From positions 2,391,501-2,455,500 of the forward strand of contig JBBBDQ010001270.1 in NCBI GenBank assembly GCA_037127315.1: a stretch of DNA of 64,000 nucleotides, given 5' to 3'. Below the pieces are notes generated by a model that saw only the letters and a program-made list of their open reading frames with translations, made no database searches and was not told the origin of the DNA. Positions within the stretch are counted from its first letter, which is position 1. Every line of letters begins with the position of its first letter. Positions 30,745 to 40,899 of this stretch are shown piece by piece. The DNA comes from Ascarosepion bandense. Lineage: Eukaryota > Mollusca > Cephalopoda > Sepiida > Sepiidae. The position numbers were made by a program, and so were the translations under genes.

Positions 30745-30947
30745 TCTCCGAAGATGGCTCATCTGAGCCCAAAGCTTAGAACCAAATTAATAAAAATTTA
30801 TCCAAATGTTGGAGAATTTTTGTCTTTATTTTCAACTGAAATTAAAGCCAAAATACGAACGGCTCATGATTAAACATAATAGACATTCATTGTCTCTGAT
30901 ATTTAACAGTATATGTTTAGAAAATTATTTGCTGCCTCGATACACTA
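30745..30947 (+). repeat. Repeat family P, copy 4 (inverted arm)
   Basis: Forms, with the preceding copy, an inverted repeat of about 185-bp arms around about 200 bp. It includes CCGAAGATGGCTCATCTGAG, TTTCAACTGAAATTAAAGCC and GCTGCCTCGATACAC and ends at a (TA)n tract. Confidence 0.75.
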
Positions 30948-30971
30948 TATATATATATATATATATATATC

Positions 30972-31480
30972 GGTCATGCAAAATCAACAGAATGCACGCT
31001 GAATTTGTTCACAGGTTTCACATTGTCAACAAGGATAAAACAGCGCCGAATACTTTACTGGATAAAGTTTATTGTTCGGACAAGATAATAATCGTTTAAA
31101 TAAATATGTCATAGTTAAATTAATCGAAATGATCCCTCAAATGTGAGTATCGTTCAAACATTAAAACCACTTTTATTTCTATACACCTTACGGGGGCTAA
31201 TACTGCAGAATAAATTATGCTTCTTCTTTTTCAGGTTGTGAGGGATGAATTGCCGTCTAAATAAAGCAAAAATGAAACTAAAACTGGCATCTCATTCTAG
31301 CAGATACATTTACCAAAATTACACAAAATTATCTTGAAATACTAAAGAATAAATTTGTTCAATAAAATCACTATTGGATTCAACGACGGCTTCTAAACGA
31401 ATTCAGAATCTCCTGCAACTCTTCTGGAAGGTCTCCTTGTTTAAGTTGGTGATCGTTGATATAATCCTTGCTTTTTTCCG
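30972..31480. other. Unassigned stretch
   Basis: No gene or shared repeat seen. Confidence 0.45.
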
Positions 31481-31690
31481 ATCTGCCTGCCTGCCAGCCT
31501 GCCAGCCGGCCACCGAGCGAGTGAGTGCTTGCCGGCGTGCGGTCGTCCAAAGCCGGAAAGCCGGCTTGGATTCGCCTGCCTGCTTGCCAGCCGAACGCCG
31601 CACGCTACCAGCCTGCCTGCTTGGAGCAAGTGCCTGCTTGGGGCAAGTGCCTGCCTGCTTGAGTCAAGTGCCTGCCGTGCCCCGGGACTA
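31481..31690. repeat. GC-rich CTGC/CCGG low-complexity tract
   Basis: Imperfect repeats of CCTGCCTGCTTG and AAGTGCCTGC, with GCCGGC palindromes, in sharp contrast to the AT-rich surroundings. It produces open frames on both strands (31374-31691 +, 31713-31441 -) with Ala/Cys/Leu/Pro-rich translations that I take as by-products of the repeat. Confidence 0.7.
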
Positions 31691-32170
31691 AGGCCATCAT
31701 GGGTAATGTACACAATCGCTCAACTGCACCCAGCATAAAATAATCAAAAGGTTTACAGTCTAGGGAGTTAGATGGCCAAATGTAAGATTTGATATTGTTG
31801 CAGAAATTGTCTGACAGCTATGATCTGGTTCTTCTCTTTGTGCGACATGGTGCAGAGTACTGTTACCAGACATAGGGACTTCCAGCAAGCATTCGCCTGA
31901 ACCAGAACAGCACTTCTTCCCCAAGGAACTTGATGTCGACATCCGTGTTGAGTCTATCTGGGAAGATTTATGGGGACGACATAAATTATCCCTCCAAAAA
32001 CCATTATGTTGATTGGTTATATCATCCAACTCTTTCCGAATCCTCTGCACTGTCCTCGAATCCACTGAAATGATCGTGTTTTAGCAGCCGGTGCGAATAC
32101 CAAGCAGTACGGCATGTCGTTTCTAAATTTCTGGCGGAGTGAATAGTATCGTGTTGATCTTTTTCTCGCA
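31690..32170 (-). pseudogene. Tc1/mariner-superfamily transposase remnant
   Basis: On the minus strand an N-terminal helix-turn-helix piece reads SRTVQRIRKELDDI. A different frame gives YFMSS-like text, FPDRLNTDVDIKFLGEEVLF and SPYVWQQYSAPCRTKKRTRS, and then SYIWPSNSLDCKPFDYFMLG. In intact relatives these last motifs are QQDSAP and NSPDxNPLDYY, so the second catalytic Asp reads Tyr and the Pro before the third is Leu. The middle, with the first Asp, is deleted. Confidence 0.65.
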
Positions 32171-32394
32171 AACGGTGCCCAACTGACCCTACTATACTGT
32201 ACAGTTGACAAAATTAAAAACAAACAACGTGTGTGCACAAAATTAAGAATATAAAATGGCGAAAATCTATACATCACAGCCTGTTTGTGCTAACGGTTTT
32301 CAGCACTCCACAAGTTTCTATTCATTTACCTTTGATCAAAGATTGTCTTTTCCCATTTTTTGTTCTGTCAGATATTTACACATATTCACCAGGT

Positions 32395-32825
32395 ATATTT
32401 TCTTCTTCTATGTGCCTTGAACTTTATCAAGGCCATCAGGGACTTTTACGTCTCCCTATCCCTTATGACTCTTAGCACGCTTTCTCCTGTAACATTACGC
32501 AATCCCCGTTCTGTCATCCACCTGCTCAGGCCCTTCAAATATGTTATCCGCTGCTTTCCTCTGTTTCTTTTTCCTTCCATCTGGCCTGTTAGCATCACGT
32601 TCTCCAAGCCCTCCTTTCTCATTTCATGTCTCAGGAACTTTAGTTGTCTCTTCCTGATGCTCAATATTAATTTCCTTTTCGTTTCCATTCGTTCCAAAGC
32701 TTCATCATTGCTTACATGCTTGGTCCATGATATCCGCAGCATCCTTCTGTAGAACAACATTTTAGTAGCTTCAGGTTTTTCCTTTATCTTTCTCCAGCAT
32801 TCACTGCCATATTGAAGAACTAAGT
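32395..32825 (-). mobile_element. RTE-clade LINE, 3' part
   Basis: The frame at 32760-32446 reads MLFYRRMLRISWTKHVSNDE, RKRQLKFLRHEMRKEGLEN, MLTGQMEGKRNRGKQ and YLKGLSRWMTERGLRNVT. It ends at the reversed (GAA)n at 32400. Confidence 0.8.
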
Positions 32826-32839
32826 CGATGTATACTTCT

Positions 32840-33035
32840 GCCTCTCACTATGTCCTGTGAAGGTTATATTCTCCAAGTCTTCTTTTCTCGTTAAGTGTCC
32901 TTGAAATTTCAACTGTCTCTTCCTGGTTTTATTCATTGCGCACATCAGTTCATAGTATTCTGAACAATTATCTGTAGAACCATATTTCTGTTATTTATAG
33001 TCTCTTCTGCATCTTTAAGATGATTGTCAAATTAG
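32840..33035 (-). mobile_element. RTE-clade LINE, second diverged fragment
   Basis: GGTTATATTCTCCAAGTCTT, TTGAAATTTCAACTGTCTCT and AATTATCTGTAGAACCATAT repeat, with greater divergence, the interval just before it, so this is an older neighbouring copy. Confidence 0.6.
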
Positions 33036-33294
33036 TTTTATTTTATTTCTGGTTGCTTAACGTAGAATGAATTACTGATAGTCATTCACTGCGTTCATAT
33101 TGTTTAAAAGAAGTAAAAGTTGCATTCAATAAAAGATCTTGAAAAAAATTCCTGCATAATCACACACTAATAATAACATATTAGCATACAGCAACACACA
33201 CACTAATTTAATCAGACAAACTAGGAAACACATATACACACTCAAACAGAAATATGCTGCTTATTATATGTCTATAAACACACAGGAACCAACG

Positions 33295-33296
<2 letters not shown>

Positions 33297-33343
<47 letters not shown>

Positions 33344-33384
33344 CACTCTCTCTCTCTCTGTATATATATATGTGTATATCTGTG

Positions 33385-33416
<32 letters not shown>

Positions 33417-33508
33417 ATTTGTAAACTAATTATTTCCCGACCAATGTTTTTAATTTTCGCTGCCTTCAAGCGATTTACAATAACTGATTTTGGCGTTATT
33501 TTAACGAT

Positions 33509-33552
<44 letters not shown>

Positions 33553-33731
33553 TTCAACATCATTGAATTAATCCTTTTTTTAATTTATATTTGCTCTGTA
33601 ATATTTTATTACATGGAGCTCTCTTCCTGTATCATTTTTTAATATTAAAATAAAATTTTAAATATTAATTAGGATCGGGTTTTTGGAATTTACCTTCCTG
33701 CTTTTTTCACTTGGATTAAAGTATCTGATTT

Positions 33732-33779
<48 letters not shown>

Positions 33780-34006
33780 GTGTATTTTGGCAGCATTTTT
33801 TCATTGATGCAGGTTTCGTTAAATAATATAGACAAGCTTTGTCTATTAATTTTATGCAGGATCCTTCGTAAAGTCTGAAAAGCTTGTTAGTACTATCGTT
33901 AAAAGACAACAAGAAATCGCAGTAATTGTTGATTTTTCTATCTATCAAGCTTATCAGACTATAAAATTAATAGACAAAATTTAGCTATATTATTTAAAGA
34001 AACCTG

Positions 34007-34067
<61 letters not shown>

Positions 34068-34160
34068 CATGCAGTGGAGATATAGAAGAATCCAAAGGAG
34101 TATCCTGTACATACAGTGGTAGGGTAACTAATATAAATGTTGATTGATATCAATAATTAC

Positions 34161-34221
<61 letters not shown>

Positions 34222-34312
34222 TATACATACATATCAATCTACATGTATATTTTGACATCTATCCCTTTTCGTTTCTTTATCAACTTCAATCACGCCGTGT
34301 CTAATTGGGAGA

Positions 34313-34368
<56 letters not shown>
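33297..34368. repeat. Microsatellite block (TATC)n and (TA)n
   Basis: Runs at 33297-33342 (TATC), 33343-33416 (TC, TA), 33511-33550, 33736-33776, 34011-34064 and 34160-34234 (TA), and 34312-34368 (TATC). Between them lies AT-rich DNA without a gene; GACAAGCTTTGTCTATTAAT at 33832 and ATTAATAGACAAAATTTAGC at about 33967 form a loose inverted pair. Confidence 0.9.
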
Positions 34369-34384
34369 CGCAAAATTCTTCTTG

Positions 34385-34802
34385 AAAAAGAGATATTGTC
34401 CCTCTAAAATCACTTGGATTTCAATCAGAGATAGATCGCCACCCGAAATGCTGGTGGCTGTCAGCGTCACCCAGTCAACACCATAACAGTTAGCCTCTCC
34501 TTAATCGCGCAACTGAAACTTGGTCACTTCTTGAATGGTGCATACAAGACATCATGGCTCATAGATCATACCATATTGCTTGACCCTTGAATCAGAGTCC
34601 ACATCTAAACCCGATGAGCGTTCAAATATGCTCTTCATGCGTGAAGGAAGCTATTAAGTCGGCCGTTTTCTCTCGCTGAAGAATTAAACTCATGACAGCG
34701 GTCTTTACGCAAGTAGGACTGTCATTTTGAAAGCCAGGCATGTTATAAAATCGGAAGAAAGGATTAGATAAATCAGATCTGATAATATAATTCTAATAGC
34801 TA
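34385..34802. other. Unassigned stretch
   Basis: Less AT-rich than its surroundings but without a convincing frame or shared repeat. Confidence 0.4.
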
Positions 34803-35030
34803 TTTGGACTTCTCTTCTTCTTTGACGTGAGCCTTCAGGACATTGGCGAATACAGGTTCCCATGACTTTCTATCCTTTACTGCAATGTGTGTCTTTTTAT
34901 CCTAACGCCATTTTACAAGTCTGACACTTTCTCTCTCACCCACAATAGGTCCAATGATCGACAGATTTTCCAAGCCCTCTCTCCTCATAATGCGTAACAA
35001 AAATGTTCCTCTATCTATCATCCTTAATGA
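34803..35030 (-). mobile_element. RTE-type LINE, diverged subfamily
   Basis: Same order of blocks as the RTE 3' end (CTTCTTCTTTGACGTGAGCC, CCTTCAGGACATTGGCGA, TTTTCCAAGCCCTCTCTCCT) but too diverged to belong to the main subfamily. It passes directly into a minisatellite. Confidence 0.55.
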
Positions 35031-35690
35031 TATAACTTCATTTTGTTTCTAACAATACTAATAATGTAAAACTTCATTTTTTTCTAACAATGCTAGCAAT
35101 GTATAACTTCATTTTGTTTCTAACAATACTAATAATGTAAAACTTCATTTTTTTCTAACAATGCTAGCAATGTATAACTTCATTTTGTTTCTAACAATAC
35201 TAATAATGTAAAACTTCATTTTTTTCTAACAATGCTAGCAATGTATAACTTCATTTTGTTTCTAACAATACTAATAATGTAAAACTTCATTTTTTTCTAA
35301 CAATGCTAGCAATGTATAACTTCATTTTGTTTCTAACAATACTAATAATGTAAAACTTCATTTTTTTCTAGCAATGCTAGCAATGTATAACTTCATTTTG
35401 TTTCTAACAATGCTAATAATGTAAAACTTCATTTTTTCTAGCAATGCTAGCAATGTATAACTTCATTTTGTTTCTAACAATACTAATAATGTAAAACATC
35501 ATTTTTTCTAGCAATGCTAACAATGTATAACTTCATTTTGTTTCTAACAATACTAATAATGTAAAACATCATTTTTTCTAGCAATGCTAGCAATGTATAA
35601 CTTCATTTTGTTTCTAACAATACTAATAATGTAAAACTTCATTTTTTCTAGCAATGCTAACAATGTATAACTCAATTTTGTTTCTACTTC
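35031..35690. repeat. 71-bp minisatellite, about nine units
   Basis: Each unit is two related halves of 35-36 bp: TATAACTTCATTTTGTTTCT-AACAATACTAATAATG and TAAAACTTCATTTTTTTCT-AACAATGCTAGCAATG. Units at 35101, 35172 and onward are spaced 71 bp; later ones are 70 bp (one T fewer). The first half lines up with the adjoining RTE sequence, so the array seems to have grown from LINE DNA. Confidence 0.9.
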
Positions 35691-36184
35691 AATTCTAAAC
35701 TTGCTCGTAACTCACATGTCTAGACTATGGTACTCATAGAAAACTGAATTTGATAGCAATCTTTACTTCCTGGATGGCGACAGAAGTCGGCCAGGTCAAG
35801 GCGGCCAGGTCAAGGCGGCAAGGTCTGAGATGTTACACTAGACAAAGAACAACATACCAGACCTCAGCGGTGGACCAGGAGAAAGAAGCTATAAAAACTA
35901 ACGGTTAGAAAGAAAGATGAATGCTGCAACAGATCTTTCGACTCAAATCAGCTTGGTCTCCTTGTCCTTGGATTCAGTTGGCAGAGTTGACCAAAAAATG
36001 ACCTTCCTTGAGAGCGGCACAACGTAAAAGACTTCCAAGATTTGCCAAATTGGTAAGAGCGATGGGAGCAGGTACGTGGGCAAGCAAGTCACCGAGACGA
36101 TAAACCCAGCCGACGTAGGCAAACAAAAAGAAACGCTAAGGACAGATACGATTATCAATATCCCTGTTCAGCACTACATTTTTG
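35691..36184. other. Unassigned stretch
   Basis: Contains GGCGGCCAGGTCAAGGC-type triplication at about 35788-35825. The 71-codon frame at 36158-35943 (minus strand) is unsupported. Confidence 0.4.
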
Positions 36185-36773
36185 GTACTTTTTTTTATCT
36201 GTAAAGAAATTATCCAGCATTCATTTCTACATAATTATTATAAGAATTCCTCTTTTTCGGAACCATATTTCTGTTTCCCCTTCTTTTCAACATTCATTGC
36301 CAAAAATTTTTCATCAGAGTCCTTCTTCAGAACCATATTTCTGTTGATCCTTCTTCTGTGAGAAAATTGTTCAGCAAACATTGCTTAAAGTTTTTTAACG
36401 GAAATCTTCAGAAAGATATTTCTGTTGCCTTTTCTTCTATGAAGAAATTGTCCAGCATTCATTGCCATAATTTTTTTTTATCAGAATCCTTCTTCTTCAG
36501 AACCATATTTCTCTTGTTCTTTCTTCTCCGAGGACATTGTTCAGCATTCATTGCCATATAATTATGATCAGAATCCTTCTTTTTCGGAACCATATTTGTG
36601 TTGCTTTTTGTTTTGAGAAAAAATTGTCCAGCATTCATTGCCATATAATTATTATCAGCATTTTTTTTCTCCCGAAGCAAATTTCTGTTGCCTTTTCATC
36701 TGTAAGTTAATTGTCCAGCATTCACGTCTATATAATTATTATTATTAACAATCTCCTCTTCCGTCCCACCTTT
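36185..36773 (-). repeat. Tandem array of an RTE-derived unit of about 80-90 bp
   Basis: About seven imperfect units, each with TTGTCCAGCATTCATTGCCA, ATAATTATTATCAGAATCC and CTTCAGAACCATATTTCTG. The same words sit once, in the same order, in the RTE copy at 51365-51450 (GTAGAACCACATTT, TTGTCCAGCATTCACAGCC). Minus-strand frames give repeated NNYMAMNA and KKDSD text with no protein meaning. Confidence 0.8.

Positions 36774-36826
<53 letters not shown>
36774..36826. repeat. (CTTT)n microsatellite
   Basis: Tetranucleotide run between the RTE-derived array and its last unit. Confidence 0.95.
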
Positions 36827-36964
36827 TTCTTCACATCCATATTTTTGTTGCCTTTTCACCTGTTAGAAAATTGTCTTGTATTTATTGACGTATATGTATT
36901 CGATAACACATAAGAGTTCGCCACTCTTTTCTTTGTTTCTAATGAAATGTTCTTGTTTCTTTAT
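36827..36964 (-). mobile_element. RTE-clade LINE fragment interrupted by a solo LTR
   Basis: Continues the array with one more unit and then AAGAGTTCGCCACTCTTTTC-TTTGTTTCTAATG, which corresponds to the RTE copy at 51470-51510. It stops at the solo LTR at 36965. Confidence 0.6.
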
Positions 36965-37173
36965 TGTTGTATCGTGACTCGTACCATGTGACATGCGGTC
37001 GCCCGGATGTATAAAAGACAATGTCCGTTTAGCACGCGGAGTTGTCATTATCACGGGCTTCGGTGAAGTAACACCTACTACTGAGAGAGACTGTAAATAT
37101 TGGTTGTACCACTTCGGTAATAAAGTAGTTCATCTACATTTCACTGTGTATCTTCTTATTTTACGATATAACA
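36965..37173 (+). mobile_element. Solo LTR with 5-bp target duplication
   Basis: 209 bp starting TGTTGTATCGT and ending ACGATATAACA (inverted ends match 10 of 11). TTTAT flanks it at 36960-36964 and 37174-37178. Inside are a TATA box (TATAAAAG, 37010-37017) and a polyadenylation signal (AATAAA, 37119-37124) in the usual U3-R order. No internal region remains, as after LTR-LTR recombination. Gypsy or related class; it differs from the two Gypsy LTRs above. Confidence 0.85.
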
Positions 37174-37374
37174 TTTATAAATTTTCTTCGTTTTTGAAAA
37201 GCGCTTTTAACGATTTGTATGTGCTTTTAGACCATTGTTTCAGATTTCCGTAATCCATTAAAAGATCTTTAGACTTCTATAAATATTTGATGTTGTTATA
37301 TGTTATTTCGGGCTAGCTTTCTCCTCATCGCCTCCTTCTCCCCTCCTACTCCTACTCCTACTGCTGTAACAAAA

Positions 37375-37392
37375 TACTACTACTACTACTAC

Positions 37393-37425
<33 letters not shown>

Positions 37426-37435
37426 TAATAATAAT
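37375..37435. repeat. (TAC)n(TAA)n microsatellite
   Basis: Trinucleotide run with one AAA interruption. Confidence 0.95.
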
Positions 37436-37689
37436 ACACCAATTATTTAAAAATGCTATAAAGTTATAGCGTTTTTAAAATTTATGACGGATGAACAATC
37501 GTTCTTGGAATAACCATTAACTACATTCGGCATCAAAGTGTCTGATCGAAAGATTGGAGGTTTGAGTAGAGTGGATTAACCACTTAATTGTTGTTCCTTC
37601 TCGCATTTGTGTTAGTGATTTTCAAATAATGATCCCCTAAAACTTAAACCAAAACACTAGGAAAATATAAGATATATATTTTATAGTTA
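37436..37689. other. Unassigned spacer
   Basis: No gene seen. Confidence 0.4.
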
Positions 37690-38345
37690 AATCCCAGTAA
37701 GACAATTTTGGATGCAAATATAGAGTGAGGTGTGCCTCAGTTTAGTATATGATCTACCTTCTTTTTCGAATAAAGCGTGAGGTGACCCTCAATATAGGCG
37801 AGGTTTACCTTTCGTTTCGTCTGTAGTGTAATGTTTACCTCAATATAGCAAGATGTCTACCTTCCATATCGTCTAAAGCGTGAGATCTATTTCAACTAGA
37901 GTGTGGGGTCTAATTTTAGTTTTGACAATAGCTTGAGGTCTACCTTCTGTTTCGACTATAGCGTGTGGTATATCTCAATATATTAAGAGATCTATCTTCC
38001 ATTTTGACACCAACGTGAGGTCTATTTCAAATATAGCGTGAGGTCTACTTTCCGTTTCGAATATAGCGTAAGGTTGACATAAATATAGCTTGAGGTCTAC
38101 TATCTGTTTCGACTATGCCGTGTAGTCTACCTAAATATATTGAGAGGTCTACCTTCCATTTCGACTAAAGCGTGAGGTCTATTTCAACTATAGCGCGTGG
38201 TCTAAGTTCCGTTTCGACCATAGCGTAAGTTCTACCTCAATATAGCGTGAGTTCTACATTTTCTTTTGACTATAGCGTGAGGTCTAGCTTAATATAGACT
38301 GTGGTCTTCCTCCCGTGTCGACTATAGAGCGATCTCTACCACAGC
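37690..38345. repeat. Degenerate satellite (TATAGCGTGAGGTCTAC)
   Basis: More than ten imperfect repeats of TATAGCGTGAGGTCTAC, alternating with CTTCCGTTTCGAC- or CTCAA-type spacers, so the higher-order unit is about 45-50 bp. Units differ widely from each other. No coding frame and no similarity to the LINEs here that I can see. Confidence 0.8.
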
Positions 38346-38394
38346 ATTGAACTATAATATAATAGTGCATGTGTATAAATTTATATCTAAACCT

Positions 38395-38640
38395 TATAAT
38401 AATAATTATGAAATTATGTGTTTGAACATTATTTTCGATTGATACTCGTATTTAAGTAGATATTCTGTTTATAATCAAACAGTATTACATATTTATTTCT
38501 ACTGGCCTGATTATTTACTAAAAATGTTTGTTACGAAAATGTGTGTCATTCAGCAGAATTCGAACCTGCGACCACTATCTACATAGGGGAACCCACCAAT
38601 TGATGTGGCGCGTCTTAGACCTCTCGACAACAGTTTAAAA
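38395..38640 (-). mobile_element. SINE-L, tRNA-Leu/Ser-like SINE, copy 2
   Basis: On the minus strand: GTCGAGAGGTCTAAGACGCG (A box of Leu/Ser type), GGTCGCAGGTTCGAATTC (B box), body CAGGCCAGTAGAAATAAATA and CTTAAATACGAGTATCAATC. Better preserved at the head than copy 1. Confidence 0.75.
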
Positions 38641-38732
38641 GAAGTCAAATGAAGCCTATATAACAATTTTTCATTCATTGTAATAACCATATTTACTCTG
38701 AAATGTATCTTAATGTCAACAAATGTAAATAT

Positions 38733-38830
38733 GTAATCAAACCGGTAGAAATAAATATATAATACTGTTTGATTATAAACAAAATATTTACTTAAATAGG
38801 ATTATCGATCAAAAATAATGTTCAAACAAA
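38733..38830 (+). mobile_element. SINE-L body fragment, opposite orientation
   Basis: AACCGGTAGAAATAAATATA, ACTGTTTGATTATAAAC and AATGTTCAAACAAATA match the body of the neighbouring SINE-L in inverse orientation, giving a head-to-head palindrome of about 100-bp arms. Confidence 0.75.
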
Positions 38831-38875
38831 TACTTTCAAATTGTCGGTTAGTTTATAACCATTTCGTTAATTTCC

Positions 38876-39252
38876 GTAACATAAGCAACTAGATCCCACC
38901 CTTTTACAGTGAAACCGATAAAATGCAACCGCAACTTCTACACCAACAGTTTCTTTTCTCGCACTTCCCGACTCTAGAATTCCCTTCCACATGATTGCTT
39001 CCCCGATGGCTACAATCTCCAAGAGTTTAAATGTAAGGTCAATAGACACCTCCTAACACACTAACTCGCTCCCATTCTTTCAAACACTCTTCCCATCTCC
39101 CCAACCCTCATCCTCGGTATCCTTACCCATCTATCACCTTCCTTCTGACATTTCCTACATCTAACCACTACTTCACTTTTCCTTCCCCTATGTAGCCCCA
39201 TGCGCAATAGTGGCAGTGGAATGTCTCGCTTGGGGTGAAATGATTAAAAACA
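38876..39252 (+). mobile_element. Jockey/CR1-type LINE (type 1), 3' end
   Basis: Carries the last coding block (ATRSHPFTVKPIKCNRNF-like), TACAATCTCCAAGAGTTTAA and the 3' UTR to CTTGGGGTGAAATGATT plus A-tail. Nearly the same sequence as 49195-49560. Confidence 0.8.
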
Positions 39253-39311
39253 AACATGTTTACATTTGTTGACATTATTTGCTGCTGGATGCAGTTTACC
39301 GTCATACCCAG

Positions 39312-39668
39312 GATCGCCTAAGAACATGAAAAACTATCAAAGTATAAAGACCTGGAAACTGAAATAGAAAGATGTGGAAATTGAAAACAAGAACGGTACG
39401 AGTGGTAGCAGATGGGCTTGGAATGATAAAAAAGTCACGAATCAACACATTGAAAGTATCCCTAGAAATCCCAGGTTAAGAGATATACAAATTAGTGTCT
39501 TGATAAGCACAGCCCGCCGACTAAGAAGAAGTGTGTTCATGGCAGGTAGAAAAACAACCAATACCTGCCTTAGATCTTTCTGCAGACTTGGTAGGTTGTG
39601 TGACCATATCAGGAATTGAATTATGATGAAAATGACAAACTACTACAACTATTACTACTAATAATAAT
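39312..39668 (+). mobile_element. R4/R2-like LINE, 3' end
   Basis: Homologous to the end of the 41932-43068 gene and its 3' UTR: KLSKYKDLE-like text, WAWNDKKVTNQHIESIPRNP, LRDIQISVLISTARRLRRSV, then CCTGCCTTAGATCTTTCTGC and a TACTACTAATAATAATAA end. Frames are broken. Confidence 0.75.
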
Positions 39669-40587
39669 AAACAAACGTGGTTCTTACGAGTCTAAAGACC
39701 AATTACTTAGCCTTTGAGATTTTACTCGCCCCACTCAGTCGATTAAAAATTTAATTAGGCGATTAAAGTTTATTGCTTTAATCGACTGCGGTCGGTTAAA
39801 AATTTCGTAATGAAACGTGTCCCTTCATGTATAAAAAAAACGAAATCTGGTTCCTTTTACAACACAAACGTGTGCCATTGAAGATTCACAGGTTATTTAG
39901 AATGACCTACAATGATATTACCGAAATCGGTCAGTTTAAACATTCGTTTAATTAACGCTTGGAAAATGGAGCCAAAATGTCTCTGTCGCCTAGAATAAAG
40001 ACGCTTACAGATTTTTAGAAACTCATTTGGAAAAGTATTATCCTTGACTCCACATCTATATTTTTTTATTGAAAATAGTTGAGAAAATCATATTTGCTAT
40101 TTTTTATCATCTATGTGATGAAGGTTGTAGTCAAACAGAAGAAAGAAATTACGAATTTAGGTACCTCCACTTAATTGCAAAAAAAAAAAAACAAAAACAA
40201 AAAAAAACAGCCTATCATGATGTTAAAAGGGCTCAGACTTAATAAAAATAGTTTTATTATTAAAATCTTTATGCTATTATTAAAAAGAAAGATCAAATTT
40301 TGCTGTTATTATTATTTAAAATTTTAAAAATCCTTTCTAACACGTTCATAATTTTAATTAAAATTTCATTTTTTGTTTTGCGTCAGTGATTCACGCTAAG
40401 TTTACGTAAAGGCAACTATTAATAAAATGGAGTCGGTCGAGTAAAATGACTTGGAGGCGAGTAAATTTTGCCTCGCTCTCGACCGCCGGTCAAGAGTTCT
40501 CTTTTTCAAATCTCAAAGGTTGCAATTACTTATTAATAGAATGTTCTTGGAAAACTGCTTTACTACAAAGAAAACTCTCAGTATTGC
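39669..40587. other. Unassigned AT-rich stretch
   Basis: Includes A-runs at 40180-40207. No gene or shared repeat recognised. Confidence 0.45.
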
Positions 40588-40890
40588 CTGTATCAGTCAG
40601 TCAGTGCCATACGTGATACACGCTTGGGCGATCATGTCTCGAAAGAGACATGAGTGACTGGGCAGAAGATTATCTCGCAGTAGGTTGCAATTGCTTTCTG
40701 CGGTTGCCAGCCAATGCTGTAGAACCCAATCTGTCCTATTATTTAACCCATAACTGGAAAGAAGAGACGGATTAATACCTTTCACAAGGGCATTTGTGCG
40801 TAAGTGAATGCAAGAAATTCACCTGAAATTCGAACCCGGCACCTCGATTTGTTGTTCCGAGTCGATATTCACTGCACCACAACGCAAATC
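40588..40890 (-). mobile_element. SINE-A, near full-length
   Basis: Tail GTCAGTCAGTGCCATACGTG, body TTTCTGCGGTTGCCAG and CCCATAACTGGAAAG, head with TGGTGCAGTGAATATCGAC and CCGGGTTCGAATTTCAGGTG on the minus strand. Confidence 0.85.
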
Positions 40891-40899
40891 CAACGCCTG

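Noticed and set aside
31374..31691. 105-codon frame rich in ACLLP
   Set aside because: Produced by the CTGC repeat; an equally open frame exists on the opposite strand.
35031..35690. CRISPR-like array of 35-bp repeats
   Set aside because: The apparent spacers are themselves copies of the repeat; it is a minisatellite.
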